Shown one piece after another: positions 16,514 through 25,772 of a stretch of 34,944 nt of DNA. Origin of the DNA: Ignavibacteriota bacterium (GTDB lineage: Bacteria > Bacteroidota > Ignavibacteria > UBA10030 > UBA6906); the NCBI GenBank assembly GCA_003152875.1, contig PMBF01000065.1:78543-113486 (forward strand), read 5' to 3'. Numbering within the stretch: the first letter of the stretch is position 1; every line of letters begins with the position of its first letter. Made by a program: the position numbers and the translations under genes. The notes beneath the pieces are model-generated. The model did no database searches and was not told where the DNA came from. It worked only from the letters and a program-made list of their open reading frames with translations.

Positions 16514-17301
16514 TCCGTGGGCGCGCCGGCCTCCTGAAGGTTCCGAGCCGGGCTTGATGTTCTCTCCGCCCCGAGTGTGCCGCCGTCCAATGCCTGCGCG
16601 ATGGCGACAAGATCGTCGATGGTGGAGGCCTCTTCGATTCTGTAGGGTCCGATGCGTGTCCTCCGGAGCGACGACACGTATGCCCCGCAGCCCAGAAGTT
16701 GCCCGCAATCGTCGACCAGGGTCCGGATGTAGGTACCCTTGGAGCACACTACGCTCATGGTGACTTCGGGTATGTCGATGCGCACGGGTGTGATCGCATG
16801 GATGGTCACCTCCCTCGGGCTTCGCTCGACCTCGATCCCCCGCTTGGCGTACCTGTACAGGCGCTTGCCCCCTACCTTGACCGCCGACCACATGGGGGGG
16901 ATCTGGCGCTGCGGTCCCACGAAGCCGGAGAGCGCCTCACGCACGCCGGTCTCCGTCAGGCTGCCGGTGGGGCGTGTTTCGGTCACGGGGGTTTCTGCGT
17001 CGAAACTCGGAGTGCGGGAACCCAGGAGCATCGTCACCTCATATTCCTTCTCGGCCCCCATGAATCGCCCGATCTCCCGCGTCATCGGTCCGGTGCAGAC
17101 GATGAGCAGGCCGGTTGCCAGCGGGTCGAGGGTGCCCGCATGCCCCGCTTTCTTCACGTGGAACAGGCGGCGTATTTTGTGGATCACGTCGAACGACGTC
17201 CAACCCATCGGCTTGTCGACGAGAAGCATGAAGCCGCCGGACGGTCCGGGCTCATGCGCCAGTGTCGCCGCCATCGCCGCCTGATGTGGAGTCGCGCTCA
17301 T
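16510..17301 (-). CDS. truB: tRNA pseudouridine(55) synthase
   Basis: 263 residues. The catalytic Asp is in GHAGTLDPLATGLL; other family segments are LLVDKPMGWTSFDVIHKIRR, QIPPMWSAVKVGGKRLY and SKGTYIRTLVDDCGQLLGCG. The enzyme makes pseudouridine 55 in the T-loop of tRNAs. The start is uncertain: ATG 17301 overlaps rbfA by 50 bases, while ATG 17274 would leave 23 bases of overlap. Both put the start upstream of the conserved LLVDKP. The stop overlaps the ribF start. The short C-terminal extension is rich in Ala, Gly and Pro and lacks an obvious PUA domain. Confidence 0.95.
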   Translation of the reverse strand: MSATPHQAAMAATLAHEPGPSGGFMLLVDKPMGWTSFDVIHKIRRLFHVKKAGHAGTLDPLATGLLIVCTGPMTREIGRFMGAEKEYEVTMLLGSRTPSFDAETPVTETRPTGSLTETGVREALSGFVGPQRQIPPMWSAVKVGGKRLYRYAKRGIEVERSPREVTIHAITPVRIDIPEVTMSVVCSKGTYIRTLVDDCGQLLGCGAYVSSLRRTRIGPYRIEEASTIDDLVAIAQALDGGTLGAERTSSPARNLQEAGAPTE

Positions 17302-17635
17302 CGTTGATCTTTTTGATAATCTGATTGATCCGGTCGACCCGGTCGAGCGTGTCGTCGCGGAAGAATTCCAGGGCCGGCATGAACCGGAGCCGGATTCTGC
17401 GGGCCAGCATGCCGCGGATTTCGGGTTTGTTCTTCTCCAGCAGGTTCATCGTTCTCGTCCGGATCTCCTCCGAGCCGTACACGCTGAAATACACCTTGGC
17501 AATCCGCAGGTCCTGGGTCACGCGCACATCAACAACCGTGGTGAACCCGAGAGAGGGGCCGTTGTATTCCCGCTGCAGGATCCCCCCGATCTCCTCCTTC
17601 AGCAGCGAAGCGACCTTCTCCGTCCTGATGGACAC
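17252..17635 (-). CDS. rbfA: Ribosome-binding factor A
   Basis: 127 residues starting with GTG 17635, which has a run of G (AAGGGGGGCCG) just upstream and begins 10 bases after the infB stop. The KH-like fold of RbfA is recognisable from VASLLKEEIGGILQREY, FTTVVDVRVTQDLRIAKVYF and RIRLRFMPALEFFRDDTLDR. The protein binds the 30S subunit during late 16S rRNA maturation. The C-terminal tail is Gly/Asp rich. Its 3' end overlaps truB. Confidence 0.95.
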   Translation of the reverse strand: MSIRTEKVASLLKEEIGGILQREYNGPSLGFTTVVDVRVTQDLRIAKVYFSVYGSEEIRTRTMNLLEKNKPEIRGMLARRIRLRFMPALEFFRDDTLDRVDRINQIIKKINDERDSTSGGDGGDTGA

Positions 17636-17644
17636 CGGCCCCCC

Positions 17645-20419
17645 TTACGACAGTTTGCGCTTCGATTCGACGATCTTGTACGACTCGATCACGTCGCCGA
17701 CCTTGATGTCGTTGAAGTTCTCGATGCCGATCCCGCATTCGAAGCCAGATTCCACATCGCGGACATCGTCCTTGACCCGCTTCAGCGATGCGACCGTGCC
17801 GTCGAAAACCTGGATGCCGTCGCGGATGAGCCGGACGCGGTTGTTGCGGACGATTTTGCCTTCCTGCACGTAGCATCCGGCGACGTTGCCGATCTTCGGT
17901 ACCTTGAACACCGCGCGGACTTCCGCCGTGCCGACCACTTCTTCCTTTTTCTCCGGCGAGAGGAGGCCTTCGAGCGCAGCATGGATGTCGTCGATGGCGT
18001 CGTAGATGATGTTGTACATACGGATGTCGACCTTTTCCTTCTCGGCCAGACGTCTCGCGTTCAGGTTGGGCCTCACACGGAAGCCGATGATCACGGCCCC
18101 GGAGGCGGCCGCCAGGATGACGTCGGACTCCGAGATGGTGCCCACGCCGCTGTGCAGCACCCGGAGCTTCACCTCCTTGTGCTCGATCTTCATCAGCGAG
18201 TCGGAGAGCGCCTCCACGGAACCGTCCACGTCCCCTTTGACGATCACGGCGAGCTCCTTGATGCCTCCCTCCTTGATCTGCTGGGAGAGGTCATCCAGCG
18301 TGGTAAGCCGTATCTGACGGAAGTCCTGTTCCCGCTTGAGCTGCTGGCGCCTGAGGCTGATCTCGCGGGCCTCCCTGTCCGATTCCAGCACCAGGAAGGG
18401 GTCCCCTGCCTGCGGGATGCCGTCGAGGCCGGTAAGCTGGACCGGGATGGAGGGACCTGCCGCTTCAACGCGGTTGCCGCGTTCGTCGAACATCGCGCGC
18501 ACCTTCCCGCTGTAAATCCCCGCCAGGAACGGGTCGCCGACCCTCAGCGTCCCTTTCTGCACGAGGATGGTGGCGGTCACGCCCTTCCCCTTGTCGAGCT
18601 GCGCTTCCACAATGGTGCCGAGTGCCAGCCTGAGCGCGTTCGCCTTCAGATCCAGCACGTCCGCCTCCAGGACGATCTTCTCCAGGAGCAGGTCGACGTT
18701 TTTGCCGGTCTTTGCCGAAAGTTCCACGCACTGGTACTTGCCTCCCCACTCTTCCACCAGAATGTTTCTTTCGGCAAGCTGCTGGCGGATCTTGTCCGGG
18801 TTCGCATCGGGCTTGTCCACCTTGTTGACGGCGATAATGATCGGGACATTGGCAGCGTGGGCGTGGCTGATCGCTTCGAGCGTCTGGGGCATGACGCTGT
18901 CGTCGGCTGCAACCACCAGGACCACGATGTCGGTGATCTGCGCCCCGCGCGCGCGCATGGCCGTGAAGGCTTCGTGGCCGGGCGTATCGAGGAACGTAAC
19001 CATGCGGCCGGACGGGGTCGTGACTTCATAGGCGCCGATGTGCTGGGTGATTCCTCCCGACTCTCCTGCCACGACGTTGGAGCGCCGGATGTAGTCCAGC
19101 AGAGACGTCTTGCCGTGATCGACGTGTCCCATGATCGTGACCACCGGAGGCCGCCTGGTGAGCTCCTCGGGTTTGTCCTCGATCACGTCGACGACTTCCT
19201 CTTCCTTGACGTCGGAATAGAATTGCACCTCGAAGCCGAATTCGTCGGCAACGAGCTGAATGGTGTCCTTGTCCAGACGCTGGTTGATCGACACCATGAT
19301 CCCCATCTCCATGCACTTCTTGATCACGTCGGCGACGTTCACTTTCATCAGGTTCGCAAGATCGTTGACCGAGACGAACTCGGTCACTTTCAGCTTGCCT
19401 TCCTCCTGCATCGCCTGTTCCTGGAGGCGGTGCTCCTCTTCCTCTCGTTCCCGGCGTTTCCGCTTGCGGAAGGCCGTCCGGCCGCTGACAGGGGTGTCGT
19501 CCATCGCGGCGAATGTCCGCTTGATGGCATCGTTGACCTCGGTCTGATCCACCTCCTTGTGGCGCAGCTTCTTCTTCTTTTTCTTCTTCTTCTCGCCTGC
19601 CTCTTCGGTCTCCGGCGCGGGAACCGTCCCCGGGACTTCGTCGCGGACCTTTTTCTTCTTCTTTTTGCGCTTGTGGTCTTCGGATTCGGGGATGGGAGCG
19701 GCGGCTGGCTTCCCCGCTGCGGCAGCCGGACGCGCCGCTTTGGCCGGAGCCAGCTTGGGCCGGAGATCCATCCTTCCCTTGATCGTCAGCCCCATCTTCG
19801 TGCGCTGCTTTTTCTCCAGGGGTGAGAGGTAGGCTTCCTTGCGGGCGATCTGGTCCGGTTTGGGCTGCGCCTCGGCCGGAGCGGGAACAGCAGCCGCCTG
19901 GGGAACCGCTTCTGCTGCGGCCGCCGGAACTGCAGCTGCGGCCGGGGCGGATGCGGCGGGTACGGTCTGGACCACCGGGGCTTCTTCGATTTCTTCCGGA
20001 AGAGCGGCCTCGGCCGCCGGGGCCTCTTCGGCAACGGGTGCGGGAGGGGCTTCCGGCTCCTCGATGCGCGGCTTCTGTTCCGGCGGGGCCGCTGCCGGGG
20101 GTGCAGCTGGCGGGGGGGCGGCAACAACTGGGATAGGAGGAGGCGCTGGCGCATGCTCGACAGGCTCTTCGGGCTTCTTCTCCACCCGCTTCTTGCTCTC
20201 GCGGATCTCCTGGATCTTGCGCTGGTGCTTCTCGGCGACGTCCTTTTCCTTCTTGAAGTGGCTCAGGATGTCGCGCATCATCGGCTCGTCCACCGCCGAC
20301 ATGTGGCTCTTCACCTCATGTCCCTTCTTCCGCAGAAACTCCAGAAGAGTCTCATGCGAGAGGTTCAGCTCCGTAGCAAGCTTGTAAAGTTTCTTGCGCT
20401 TTTCGATCGTTTCAGCCAT
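17645..20419 (-). CDS. infB: Translation initiation factor IF-2
   Basis: 924 residues from ATG 20419, which has GGAGAAGGG six bases upstream; a GTG at 20440 that overlaps the nusA stop is an alternative. The N-terminal IF2_N domain (KLYKLATELNLSHETLLEFL) is followed by about 200 residues of Ala/Pro/Glu-rich low complexity and two Lys runs. A second IF2_N copy (GKLKVTEFVSVNDLANLMKV) then leads into the G domain: GHVDHGKT at about 431-438, DTPGHEAF, NKVDKPDANP and ELSAKTGKNV. Domains II to IV complete the protein. IF-2 places fMet-tRNA on the 30S subunit in a GTP-dependent way. It sits between nusA and rbfA, as in most bacteria. Confidence 0.97.
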   Translation of the reverse strand: MAETIEKRKKLYKLATELNLSHETLLEFLRKKGHEVKSHMSAVDEPMMRDILSHFKKEKDVAEKHQRKIQEIRESKKRVEKKPEEPVEHAPAPPPIPVVAAPPPAAPPAAAPPEQKPRIEEPEAPPAPVAEEAPAAEAALPEEIEEAPVVQTVPAASAPAAAAVPAAAAEAVPQAAAVPAPAEAQPKPDQIARKEAYLSPLEKKQRTKMGLTIKGRMDLRPKLAPAKAARPAAAAGKPAAAPIPESEDHKRKKKKKKVRDEVPGTVPAPETEEAGEKKKKKKKKLRHKEVDQTEVNDAIKRTFAAMDDTPVSGRTAFRKRKRREREEEEHRLQEQAMQEEGKLKVTEFVSVNDLANLMKVNVADVIKKCMEMGIMVSINQRLDKDTIQLVADEFGFEVQFYSDVKEEEVVDVIEDKPEELTRRPPVVTIMGHVDHGKTSLLDYIRRSNVVAGESGGITQHIGAYEVTTPSGRMVTFLDTPGHEAFTAMRARGAQITDIVVLVVAADDSVMPQTLEAISHAHAANVPIIIAVNKVDKPDANPDKIRQQLAERNILVEEWGGKYQCVELSAKTGKNVDLLLEKIVLEADVLDLKANALRLALGTIVEAQLDKGKGVTATILVQKGTLRVGDPFLAGIYSGKVRAMFDERGNRVEAAGPSIPVQLTGLDGIPQAGDPFLVLESDREAREISLRRQQLKREQDFRQIRLTTLDDLSQQIKEGGIKELAVIVKGDVDGSVEALSDSLMKIEHKEVKLRVLHSGVGTISESDVILAAASGAVIIGFRVRPNLNARRLAEKEKVDIRMYNIIYDAIDDIHAALEGLLSPEKKEEVVGTAEVRAVFKVPKIGNVAGCYVQEGKIVRNNRVRLIRDGIQVFDGTVASLKRVKDDVRDVESGFECGIGIENFNDIKVGDVIESYKIVESKRKLS

Positions 20420-20425
20420 TCTTTT

Positions 20426-20434
20426 CCCTTCTCC
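20426..20434 (-). promoter_or_regulatory. Ribosome binding site that favours the infB ATG
   Basis: GGAGAAGGG on the minus strand, six bases before ATG 20419. It makes this ATG more likely than the GTG at 20440, which would place the site within the coding region. Confidence 0.55.
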
Positions 20435-20436
20435 AA

Positions 20437-21864
20437 TCACCGGCCTTCGTGACCGGCGTCCTCCCCGTGTGTCTCCGATCCGGGCTGTTCGCCGGTCGGG
20501 CTCTGCACCGGTGTATCATCCCCCGGGGGCACAGGGGCTTCGCTTGCGGCGGCCGCTGGCGGGCCCGCCTCTTCAACCTGTTCTTCTTCCTCCTCCTCTT
20601 CTTCCTCAGCTTCCCCGGACTCGTCTTCCACCTCGGCTTCCTCGAGCTCCTTGCGAAGGATCTCGCGAACCTCCTCCACCCGGTCCTGGGTCATGCCGCT
20701 GACCGACAGCATCTTGTCCATGGTTGCCTCGAGCACATCCCGGGCGCTTTTGAGTCCGACCGCCGCCATCTGCCCGATGAGCTCAGCACCGAGTTCGTCT
20801 TCGAACTCGTCAAGGTCAATGTCGTACTCGTCTTCGCCTCCCTCTTTGAGCAGGTTGAGCTCGAACCCGGTCAGCTTTGATGCGAGCCTGATGTTCTGCC
20901 CGTTGCGTCCGATGGCCAGCGACACCTGGTCGGCGGCAACAAGCACGTTTGCAGTATGCGCCTCCCGGTTGAGTTCGATAGACTTCAGTTTCGCCGGCGC
21001 GAGAGCCCGGGCGATGAACGTCTCCGCCTGTTCGCTGAAGTTGATGACGTCGATGTTCTCGTTGTTCAGCTCCCGGACAATCGTGTGGATGCGCACCCCC
21101 TTCATCCCCACGCAGGCCCCCACGGCGTCGATCCGGTCGTCGTGCGACTCCACGGCAACCTTGGCCCGCTCGCCCGGTTCACGCGCAATGCGCTTGATCT
21201 CGATAATCCCGTCGTAGATCTCGGGGATCTCCATCTCGAATAGTTTTGCCAGGAACTTCGGATCGGCGCGCGAGACCACCACCACCGGGCTCCCCGAGTT
21301 TTTCCTCACCTCCTTCACCACCGCGCGGATGGTGTCCCCCTTCTTGTAGTGTTCCTTGGCGATCTGCTCGCTCCGCGGCAGCAGAAGCTCGTTCCGGTTG
21401 TGGCTGATCAGCACCTCGTTGCGCCGTGTCTGGTAGATCTCGCCGACGATAATGTCTCCCACCGCGCTGCTGTACTCGTTGTAGACTTGCTCCCGCTCGA
21501 TTTCCTTGATGCGCTGGTTCAGGTTCTGCTTCGCGCTCACCACCAGGCGCCGGCCGAACGATTCCAGTGGGACGACCTCCACGTAGTCCTCACCGACTTC
21601 CAGCACCTCCCCCGACAGCCTGCGGGCTTCCTCGACGGCAATCTGCGTCGTCGGGTCCTCCACGGTCTCCACCACGGCGCGCTCCAGAAAGATTTCGATG
21701 TCCCCCTTCTCCATGTTCACCACCACGTCGAACTTCGCTTCCTGTCCGTATCGCTTGCGAACCATCATCGAGAAAACATCCTCCACAATCCCGACGAGGA
21801 TATCCTTGTCGATGCCCTTTTCTCGAACCATCTGTGAGAATGATTCGACAATCTCGGAATTCAT
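20437..21864 (-). CDS. nusA: Transcription termination/antitermination factor NusA
   Basis: 475 residues from ATG 21864 (MNSEIVESFSQM), supported by GGAGG five bases upstream; an in-frame start 12 bases earlier is less likely. The N-terminal RNA polymerase-binding domain is followed by an S1 domain (VGDIIVGEIYQTRRNEVLIS) and two KH domains (ACVGMKGVRIHTIVRELNNE; LAIGRNGQNIRLASKLTG). A helical segment near 375-410 (GLKSARDVLEATMDKMLSVS) looks like one helix-hairpin-helix unit. The last 70 residues are very acidic (a run of nine Glu) and then Pro/Gly rich. NusA controls pausing and intrinsic termination and may act on the hairpin in its own operon leader. Confidence 0.97.
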   Translation of the reverse strand: MNSEIVESFSQMVREKGIDKDILVGIVEDVFSMMVRKRYGQEAKFDVVVNMEKGDIEIFLERAVVETVEDPTTQIAVEEARRLSGEVLEVGEDYVEVVPLESFGRRLVVSAKQNLNQRIKEIEREQVYNEYSSAVGDIIVGEIYQTRRNEVLISHNRNELLLPRSEQIAKEHYKKGDTIRAVVKEVRKNSGSPVVVVSRADPKFLAKLFEMEIPEIYDGIIEIKRIAREPGERAKVAVESHDDRIDAVGACVGMKGVRIHTIVRELNNENIDVINFSEQAETFIARALAPAKLKSIELNREAHTANVLVAADQVSLAIGRNGQNIRLASKLTGFELNLLKEGGEDEYDIDLDEFEDELGAELIGQMAAVGLKSARDVLEATMDKMLSVSGMTQDRVEEVREILRKELEEAEVEDESGEAEEEEEEEEEQVEEAGPPAAAASEAPVPPGDDTPVQSPTGEQPGSETHGEDAGHEGR

Positions 21865-21869
21865 TGCTT

Positions 21870-21874
21870 CCTCC
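21870..21874 (-). promoter_or_regulatory. Ribosome binding site that fixes the nusA start
   Basis: GGAGG on the minus strand, five bases before ATG 21864. The upstream in-frame start would place this site within the gene. Confidence 0.6.
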
Positions 21875-21906
21875 ACAAAAGACCGTTCATGTACGGGACG
21901 CGACCT

Positions 21907-22368
21907 TCACCATGGCACCTTGACGGTTGCCTCCTTCACGTCCGAAAAGCGGATCCTGGTTTCCCCGGCTTTCCTGCCGGCCCGGAGCGTCATGCCCTCG
22001 TCGTCCACCCCGATGAGCTCGCCGGTCCGCGAGACCTCCTCCTGAGCGAGGAGGAATCTCACCTGCATCTGCCTTCCGACGTGCTTGCGGTACTGCCAGG
22101 GGAACTTCAGGGGGCGTTCAGCACCGGGCGATGAGACTTCCAGCCTGTACCCGCCGTCGACAAGCTCCCGGGCATCGATCTCGTCCATCACTGCCCTGCT
22201 CACGGCCGAACATTGGTCGAGTGTCGCCCCTTCCACCGAGTCAATTCGCACCTCGATGACCCGTCTTCCCGTGTCGCCGCGAAGGACCAGGTCAATGAGG
22301 TGGGCACCTTGCTGCTCGACCAGGTGATCAACCAGCGAACGCAACTGTTCGGTTGCCGCGATGTCCAT
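21907..22368 (-). CDS. rimP: Ribosome maturation factor RimP
   Basis: 153 residues, typical for the family. Recognisable segments are VEQQGAHLIDLVLRGDTGRR in the N-terminal alpha/beta domain, GGYRLEVSSPGAERPLKFPW at the domain junction, and a C-terminal SH3-like barrel (GELIGVDDEGMTLRAG; IRFSDVKEATVKVPW). RimP takes part in 30S subunit assembly. It is the first gene of the cluster and lies 42 bases before nusA. The ATG has no clear Shine-Dalgarno sequence. The leader upstream holds a hairpin followed by T residues. Confidence 0.95.
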   Translation of the reverse strand: MDIAATEQLRSLVDHLVEQQGAHLIDLVLRGDTGRRVIEVRIDSVEGATLDQCSAVSRAVMDEIDARELVDGGYRLEVSSPGAERPLKFPWQYRKHVGRQMQVRFLLAQEEVSRTGELIGVDDEGMTLRAGRKAGETRIRFSDVKEATVKVPW

Positions 22369-22410
22369 ACACGGTTCTCAGGCGCTCCCGGGTTCTCGAC
22401 CGAATCCTGT

Positions 22411-22439
22411 CAAACAAAAATAGCCCGATCCGGGCTATT
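22411..22439 (-). terminator. Intrinsic terminator or attenuator in the rimP leader
   Basis: On the minus strand AATAGCCCG-GAT-CGGGCTATT forms a 9 bp stem with a 3-base loop and runs into TTTTTG. It lies about 117 bases after the thioesterase stop and 42 bases before the rimP start. It is well formed enough to end the upstream ltaE/thioesterase operon. A good promoter lies upstream of it (22452-22480), so it could also be an attenuator for the nusA operon. Confidence 0.72.
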
Positions 22440-22445
22440 ACACAA
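22415..22445 (-). promoter_or_regulatory. Alternative rimP promoter overlapping the terminator
   Basis: On the minus strand, TTG (22443-22445), 20 bases, then TATTTTTG (22415-22422) match the Bacteroidota TTG-N20-TAnnTTTG form with the same spacing as at bshC. The TATTTTTG is also the T-tract of the terminator, so the match may be a coincidence. Confidence 0.3.
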
Positions 22446-22451
22446 CACCAC

Positions 22452-22480
22452 ATGATATGCAGAAAGAGAGAGAAAAGCAA
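22452..22480 (-). promoter_or_regulatory. Probable rimP-nusA-infB operon promoter
   Basis: On the minus strand TTGCTT (22475-22480) and TATCAT (22452-22457) are separated by exactly 17 bases. The -35 box is the same as that of bshC. Transcription would begin near 22445 and enter the hairpin at 22411-22439 almost at once. No other sigma-70-like pair lies between the terminator and the rimP start. Confidence 0.45.
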
Positions 22481-22555
22481 GCGTTCCGGCCCTTTCTTCG
22501 CGGTTTTTCTCTCAGAAGCGGGCCGAAAGCTTCAGCGAGGCGGGTTCCCGATGCC

Positions 22556-23008
22556 TCAAACTGTCCGGTTTCGGCAGTTTCCTCCCTCAAATCCCAGCAC
22601 CGATGAGCGGAACGGCCCGGGAATCGTCAGAGGCCGGTGCGATCTGTCGTCCAGCCAGACATGCACGGCGACGTTTTCGGCCACAAGCCGCTTCGTTGTG
22701 GTTTCCTCGATAAGGCCCTCGAAAGTGAAGCTCGTCTCGCCAAGCGTGGATACCCGTGTGTGTATATCAAGGCGTTCCCCGAAATACGCCGGCGAGAGGT
22801 AGTCGATTTCATTCCTGGCGACTACGACCCGGGATTCATGCTGGATCGTCGTCACGTCGATCCGGATGCCCAGCTCTTCCAGGTAGGCCACCCGGCCGAT
22901 TTCGAAGTAGTGGAGGTACTCCGCGTTGTGGACGATCCCCTGCCAGTCGATCTCGTAGTTGCGGACTCTCACCTGGATGGAATGCCTGAACAGGGTGCGG
23001 TCGATCAT
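22556..23008 (-). CDS. Hotdog-fold acyl-CoA thioesterase (4HBT/YbgC type)
   Basis: 150 residues from ATG 23008, which overlaps the threonine aldolase stop as ATGA. The open frame that continues upstream is aldolase sequence in another frame. The hotdog signature is [20 protein letters not shown], with Asp21 as the likely catalytic acid, then [14 protein letters not shown] and [20 protein letters not shown]. Family members hydrolyse short or aromatic acyl-CoA thioesters in the cytosol; the natural substrate cannot be told. It is the last gene of the operon and is followed by a terminator. Confidence 0.87.
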   Translation of the reverse strand: MIDRTLFRHSIQVRVRNYEIDWQGIVHNAEYLHYFEIGRVAYLEELGIRIDVTTIQHESRVVVARNEIDYLSPAYFGERLDIHTRVSTLGETSFTFEGLIEETTTKRLVAENVAVHVWLDDRSHRPLTIPGPFRSSVLGFEGGNCRNRTV

Positions 23009-24048
23009 GCCGCCCCCACCACTTCCCTGATGATCCTGGCGGCGGTCCTGACCTGTTCCATGCTCACGTCCAGGTGGGTCACCGCCCTCAGGCCCATGTA
23101 GTTGCCCGCGCTCATGAGGACTCCCCGCTGGCGAAGCGCGGCAAGGATCTTCTCGGGCTTCCTGCCGGTCCGTTCCGCATCGATGATGATGATGTTTGTC
23201 TGCACGGTTTCCATGTCGATCCCGAAGCCCGATATGGTGGACAGCTCGCCGGCAAGCCATGCCGCCCTGGCGTGGTCTTCCTTCAGCCTCTCCCGGTTGT
23301 GTCTGAGGGCGTAGAGACCCGCTGCGGCCAGGATGCCTGCCTGGCGCATTCCGCCTCCGAAGATCTTCCGGTAGTGGCGCGCCTGCTCGATGAAAACCTT
23401 CCTGCCTGCGATGACCGAGCCGACCGGGGCTCCGAGTCCCTTGGAAAGGCATACCGAAACCGAATCGAACCAGCGCGCATACGCTGACGGCTCGATCCCT
23501 GTGGCTGCGCACGCGTTCCAGAGGCGGGCGCCGTCGAGGTGCAGGGCAATGCCTTCGGACCTGGCCAGCGCATGGATCTCCTCGATCACCGGCATCGGGT
23601 AGATCGTTCCTCCAGCCCTGTTGTGCGTATTCTCGACGCAGATCAGGCTCGTCCTGGGCATGTAGTAGACTGCAGGCCTGATCTCCCGGCGGATCGCTTC
23701 CGCCCGCATGATGCCCCGCTCGCCGTCGACCGTATGCGGCTGCACCCCGGAGAGGAAGGCTGCGCCCCCGGTCTCGTAGTTGAAAATATGCGCCCCGCGC
23801 TCGACGATGATCTCGTCGCCTGGTTGCGTGTGCACCTTGACGCAGATCTCGTTTCCCATGGTGCCGCTGGGCACAAAGAGCGCGGCCTCCTTCCCCAGCA
23901 TCCCGGCCACCTCTTCCTGCAGGAGGTTGACCGTCGGATCGTCGCCGAAGACGTCGTCGCCGACTTCGGCGCTCATCATGGCTTCGCGCATCGCGGCCGA
24001 CGGGCGCGTGACGGTGTCGCTGCGAAGATCGATCACTGGAGTTCCCAT
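23005..24048 (-). CDS. ltaE: Low-specificity L-threonine aldolase
   Basis: 347 residues from ATG 24048 ([20 protein letters not shown]), the usual N-terminus of the family; the start lies 16 bases inside lnt. PLP-enzyme features are the [17 protein letters not shown] segment, PSGTMGNEI (61-68), His87 that stacks on the cofactor, HLDGAR (170-175) and Lys203 in [11 protein letters not shown], which binds PLP. The enzyme splits L-threonine or L-allo-threonine into glycine and acetaldehyde in the cytosol. Translation is coupled to the thioesterase that follows. Nothing else around it belongs to amino acid metabolism. Confidence 0.93.
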   Translation of the reverse strand: MGTPVIDLRSDTVTRPSAAMREAMMSAEVGDDVFGDDPTVNLLQEEVAGMLGKEAALFVPSGTMGNEICVKVHTQPGDEIIVERGAHIFNYETGGAAFLSGVQPHTVDGERGIMRAEAIRREIRPAVYYMPRTSLICVENTHNRAGGTIYPMPVIEEIHALARSEGIALHLDGARLWNACAATGIEPSAYARWFDSVSVCLSKGLGAPVGSVIAGRKVFIEQARHYRKIFGGGMRQAGILAAAGLYALRHNRERLKEDHARAAWLAGELSTISGFGIDMETVQTNIIIIDAERTGRKPEKILAALRQRGVLMSAGNYMGLRAVTHLDVSMEQVRTAARIIREVVGAA

Positions 24049-25772
24049 TGCTGTTTCCGAATCCGTTGCAGGAATGCGCGGCCCAGGGCCGCGAAGAGGA
24101 AAGCGGCGGCCGCCCAGAGGCACCCCTGGGCGAACGCATCTCCATGTTCCGAATAGAAGGTGAGTTCCCCGCTCCGCCCGATGGTACGCGACAGGGCCGC
24201 GGTGGTGAAGAGGCGTGTTGCGTCGTAGACCCGCCCGAAGGGATCCACGTAGCACGAGATGCCGCCCACCGCGCACTGTGCCACCCAGCGGCGGTTTTCC
24301 ACGGCACGGAGCACGGCAAAACGTTCATGCTGATAGGCGCCCGACATGTTGTCCCACCAGCTGTCGATCGTGATGATCGAGATGAACTCGGCCCCCTTGC
24401 GGACAAAGTCCGCGATGAACCCCGGGAACGCGGATTCGTAGCAGATAGCAGCGCAGAAGCGTGCGCCGGTTTTCGCTTCGCGGAAGATGACCTGACCCGG
24501 ACCGATCTGCCAGCCGCCGATGCCCACGTCCCAGCGGAGGAAATCGAACGCGGACAACATGTCCGCATAGGGGATCCGCTCGGCAAAGGGGACGAACTTC
24601 ATCTTTCCGTACCAGGGGAGAGAATCAGACCCGGGATCCAGGAGGGCGGCCGCATTGAATGTATCGTACCGCTGTCCCGTTCCCCTGAGCCTCTTCGCGC
24701 TCGGCGGAGCCTCTGCCGGGTCGCGGTAGATGACCATGTGCGGGAGCCCCGTGAGGACGGCGATGTCCATGGCGGCGATGCGTGCGCGGATATCGTCCAG
24801 GAGCCGGCGGTTTGCATCGGTCAATATGAAATACGGCACAGCGGTCTCCGGCCAGAGGACGATCCGCGGGCGCGGGAGCCCGGAGGAGTCCGCGACGCTG
24901 GCGGAACCCGCCAATCTGGCGGTCATGAGGAGATACCGGTCAATGATGGCGCTCCCGTGTTCGGTCCACTTGTCCCAGGGATCCGTGTCCGGCTGGACGA
25001 TGCCCACGGTCACCTCGCCCCGGTCCATGGCCGGTCTCGAGCCGTCCACTCCGGCGCCTGAGAGCAGCACCGTGCCGTATCCCCAGGGAAGGAAGAAGAG
25101 GAGCAGGATTGACCCCGTCCAGACCAGAGACTCGCGAGGGACCCCACGCTCCCTGCGCGCGAGCGATGAATACAGAAGGAAGGCGAGCACATTCAGGCAG
25201 AGAATCCAGAGCGAAAGGCCGTAGACGCCCGTGGCGCTGATGAACTGGATGCGCGCGAGATCGAACGACTGGGTGTTGCCGATCGTGAGCCAGGGGAACG
25301 ACCACTCGCTCAGGGAGTGCGTGTACTCGTATCCTGTCCAGAGGAACGGCAGCGCAATGAGGGCAGCCACGTCTCCAAGCCGCCTGCGCACGAAGAGGTA
25401 GGCCCCGAGGGGAATACAATAGAACAGCGGATGGACCGTCATGGTGACCGCTCCCGCGATCATCATGTACGGGTCTTTCATATGCGCATAGCCCCCCGTC
25501 CAGTTCAAGGTGATGAGATGGAAAACCAGCATCGCAAGGTACGCGAACCGGAGTGCCGTTCCGGTCTCCTCGATGTCCGCCAGAACGACAAGAAGCGGGA
25601 CAAGGGCGAAGCAGGCAAGCACTCCGAGAGTGCTCGGGGGGAACGAGGCGCCCAGCATCGCGCCCGAGAGGATGCAGAGGGAGGCACGGTACCGGGTGAG
25701 ACGCCGGCGCTGTTCCCGTTCTCCGGGGCTGAGCCCGTAGCTGCGCCCCTTCCTGAAGAACCCGAAGCTCAT
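24033..25772 (-). CDS. lnt: Apolipoprotein N-acyltransferase
   Basis: 579 residues from ATG 25772, which overlaps the PAP2 stop as ATGA. Several N-terminal membrane helices (about 30-240) are followed by a periplasmic nitrilase-like domain with the catalytic triad: Glu in VLWPETAVP, Lys in [14 protein letters not shown] and Cys in [13 protein letters not shown] last helix lies near the C-terminus. The enzyme adds a third acyl chain to the N-terminal Cys of lipoproteins in the inner membrane, a reaction of bacteria with an outer membrane. The N-terminus carries a basic cytoplasmic stretch of about 28 residues. Confidence 0.94.
   Translation of the reverse strand: MSFGFFRKGRSYGLSPGEREQRRRLTRYRASLCILSGAMLGASFPPSTLGVLACFALVPLLVVLADIEETGTALRFAYLAMLVFHLITLNWTGGYAHMKDPYMMIAGAVTMTVHPLFYCIPLGAYLFVRRRLGDVAALIALPFLWTGYEYTHSLSEWSFPWLTIGNTQSFDLARIQFISATGVYGLSLWILCLNVLAFLLYSSLARRERGVPRESLVWTGSILLLFFLPWGYGTVLLSGAGVDGSRPAMDRGEVTVGIVQPDTDPWDKWTEHGSAIIDRYLLMTARLAGSASVADSSGLPRPRIVLWPETAVPYFILTDANRRLLDDIRARIAAMDIAVLTGLPHMVIYRDPAEAPPSAKRLRGTGQRYDTFNAAALLDPGSDSLPWYGKMKFVPFAERIPYADMLSAFDFLRWDVGIGGWQIGPGQVIFREAKTGARFCAAICYESAFPGFIADFVRKGAEFISIITIDSWWDNMSGAYQHERFAVLRAVENRRWVAQCAVGGISCYVDPFGRVYDATRLFTTAALSRTIGRSGELTFYSEHGDAFAQGCLWAAAAFLFAALGRAFLQRIRKQQWELQ

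Noticed and set aside
19560-19680. Repeated CTTCTT tracts as a microsatellite or terminator
   Set aside because: They encode the two Lys runs of the IF-2 N-terminal region in frame and are explained by coding.
17981-19825. 614-residue plus-strand frame opposite infB
   Set aside because: Antisense of a certain gene; rich in His, Asp, Val and Leu as expected from reversed codons, with no recognisable domain.
22556-24586. 676-residue minus-strand frame across lnt, ltaE and the thioesterase
   Set aside because: The upstream part is antiphase sequence of lnt and ltaE with Arg/Ser-rich composition. The thioesterase starts at the ATGA overlap.
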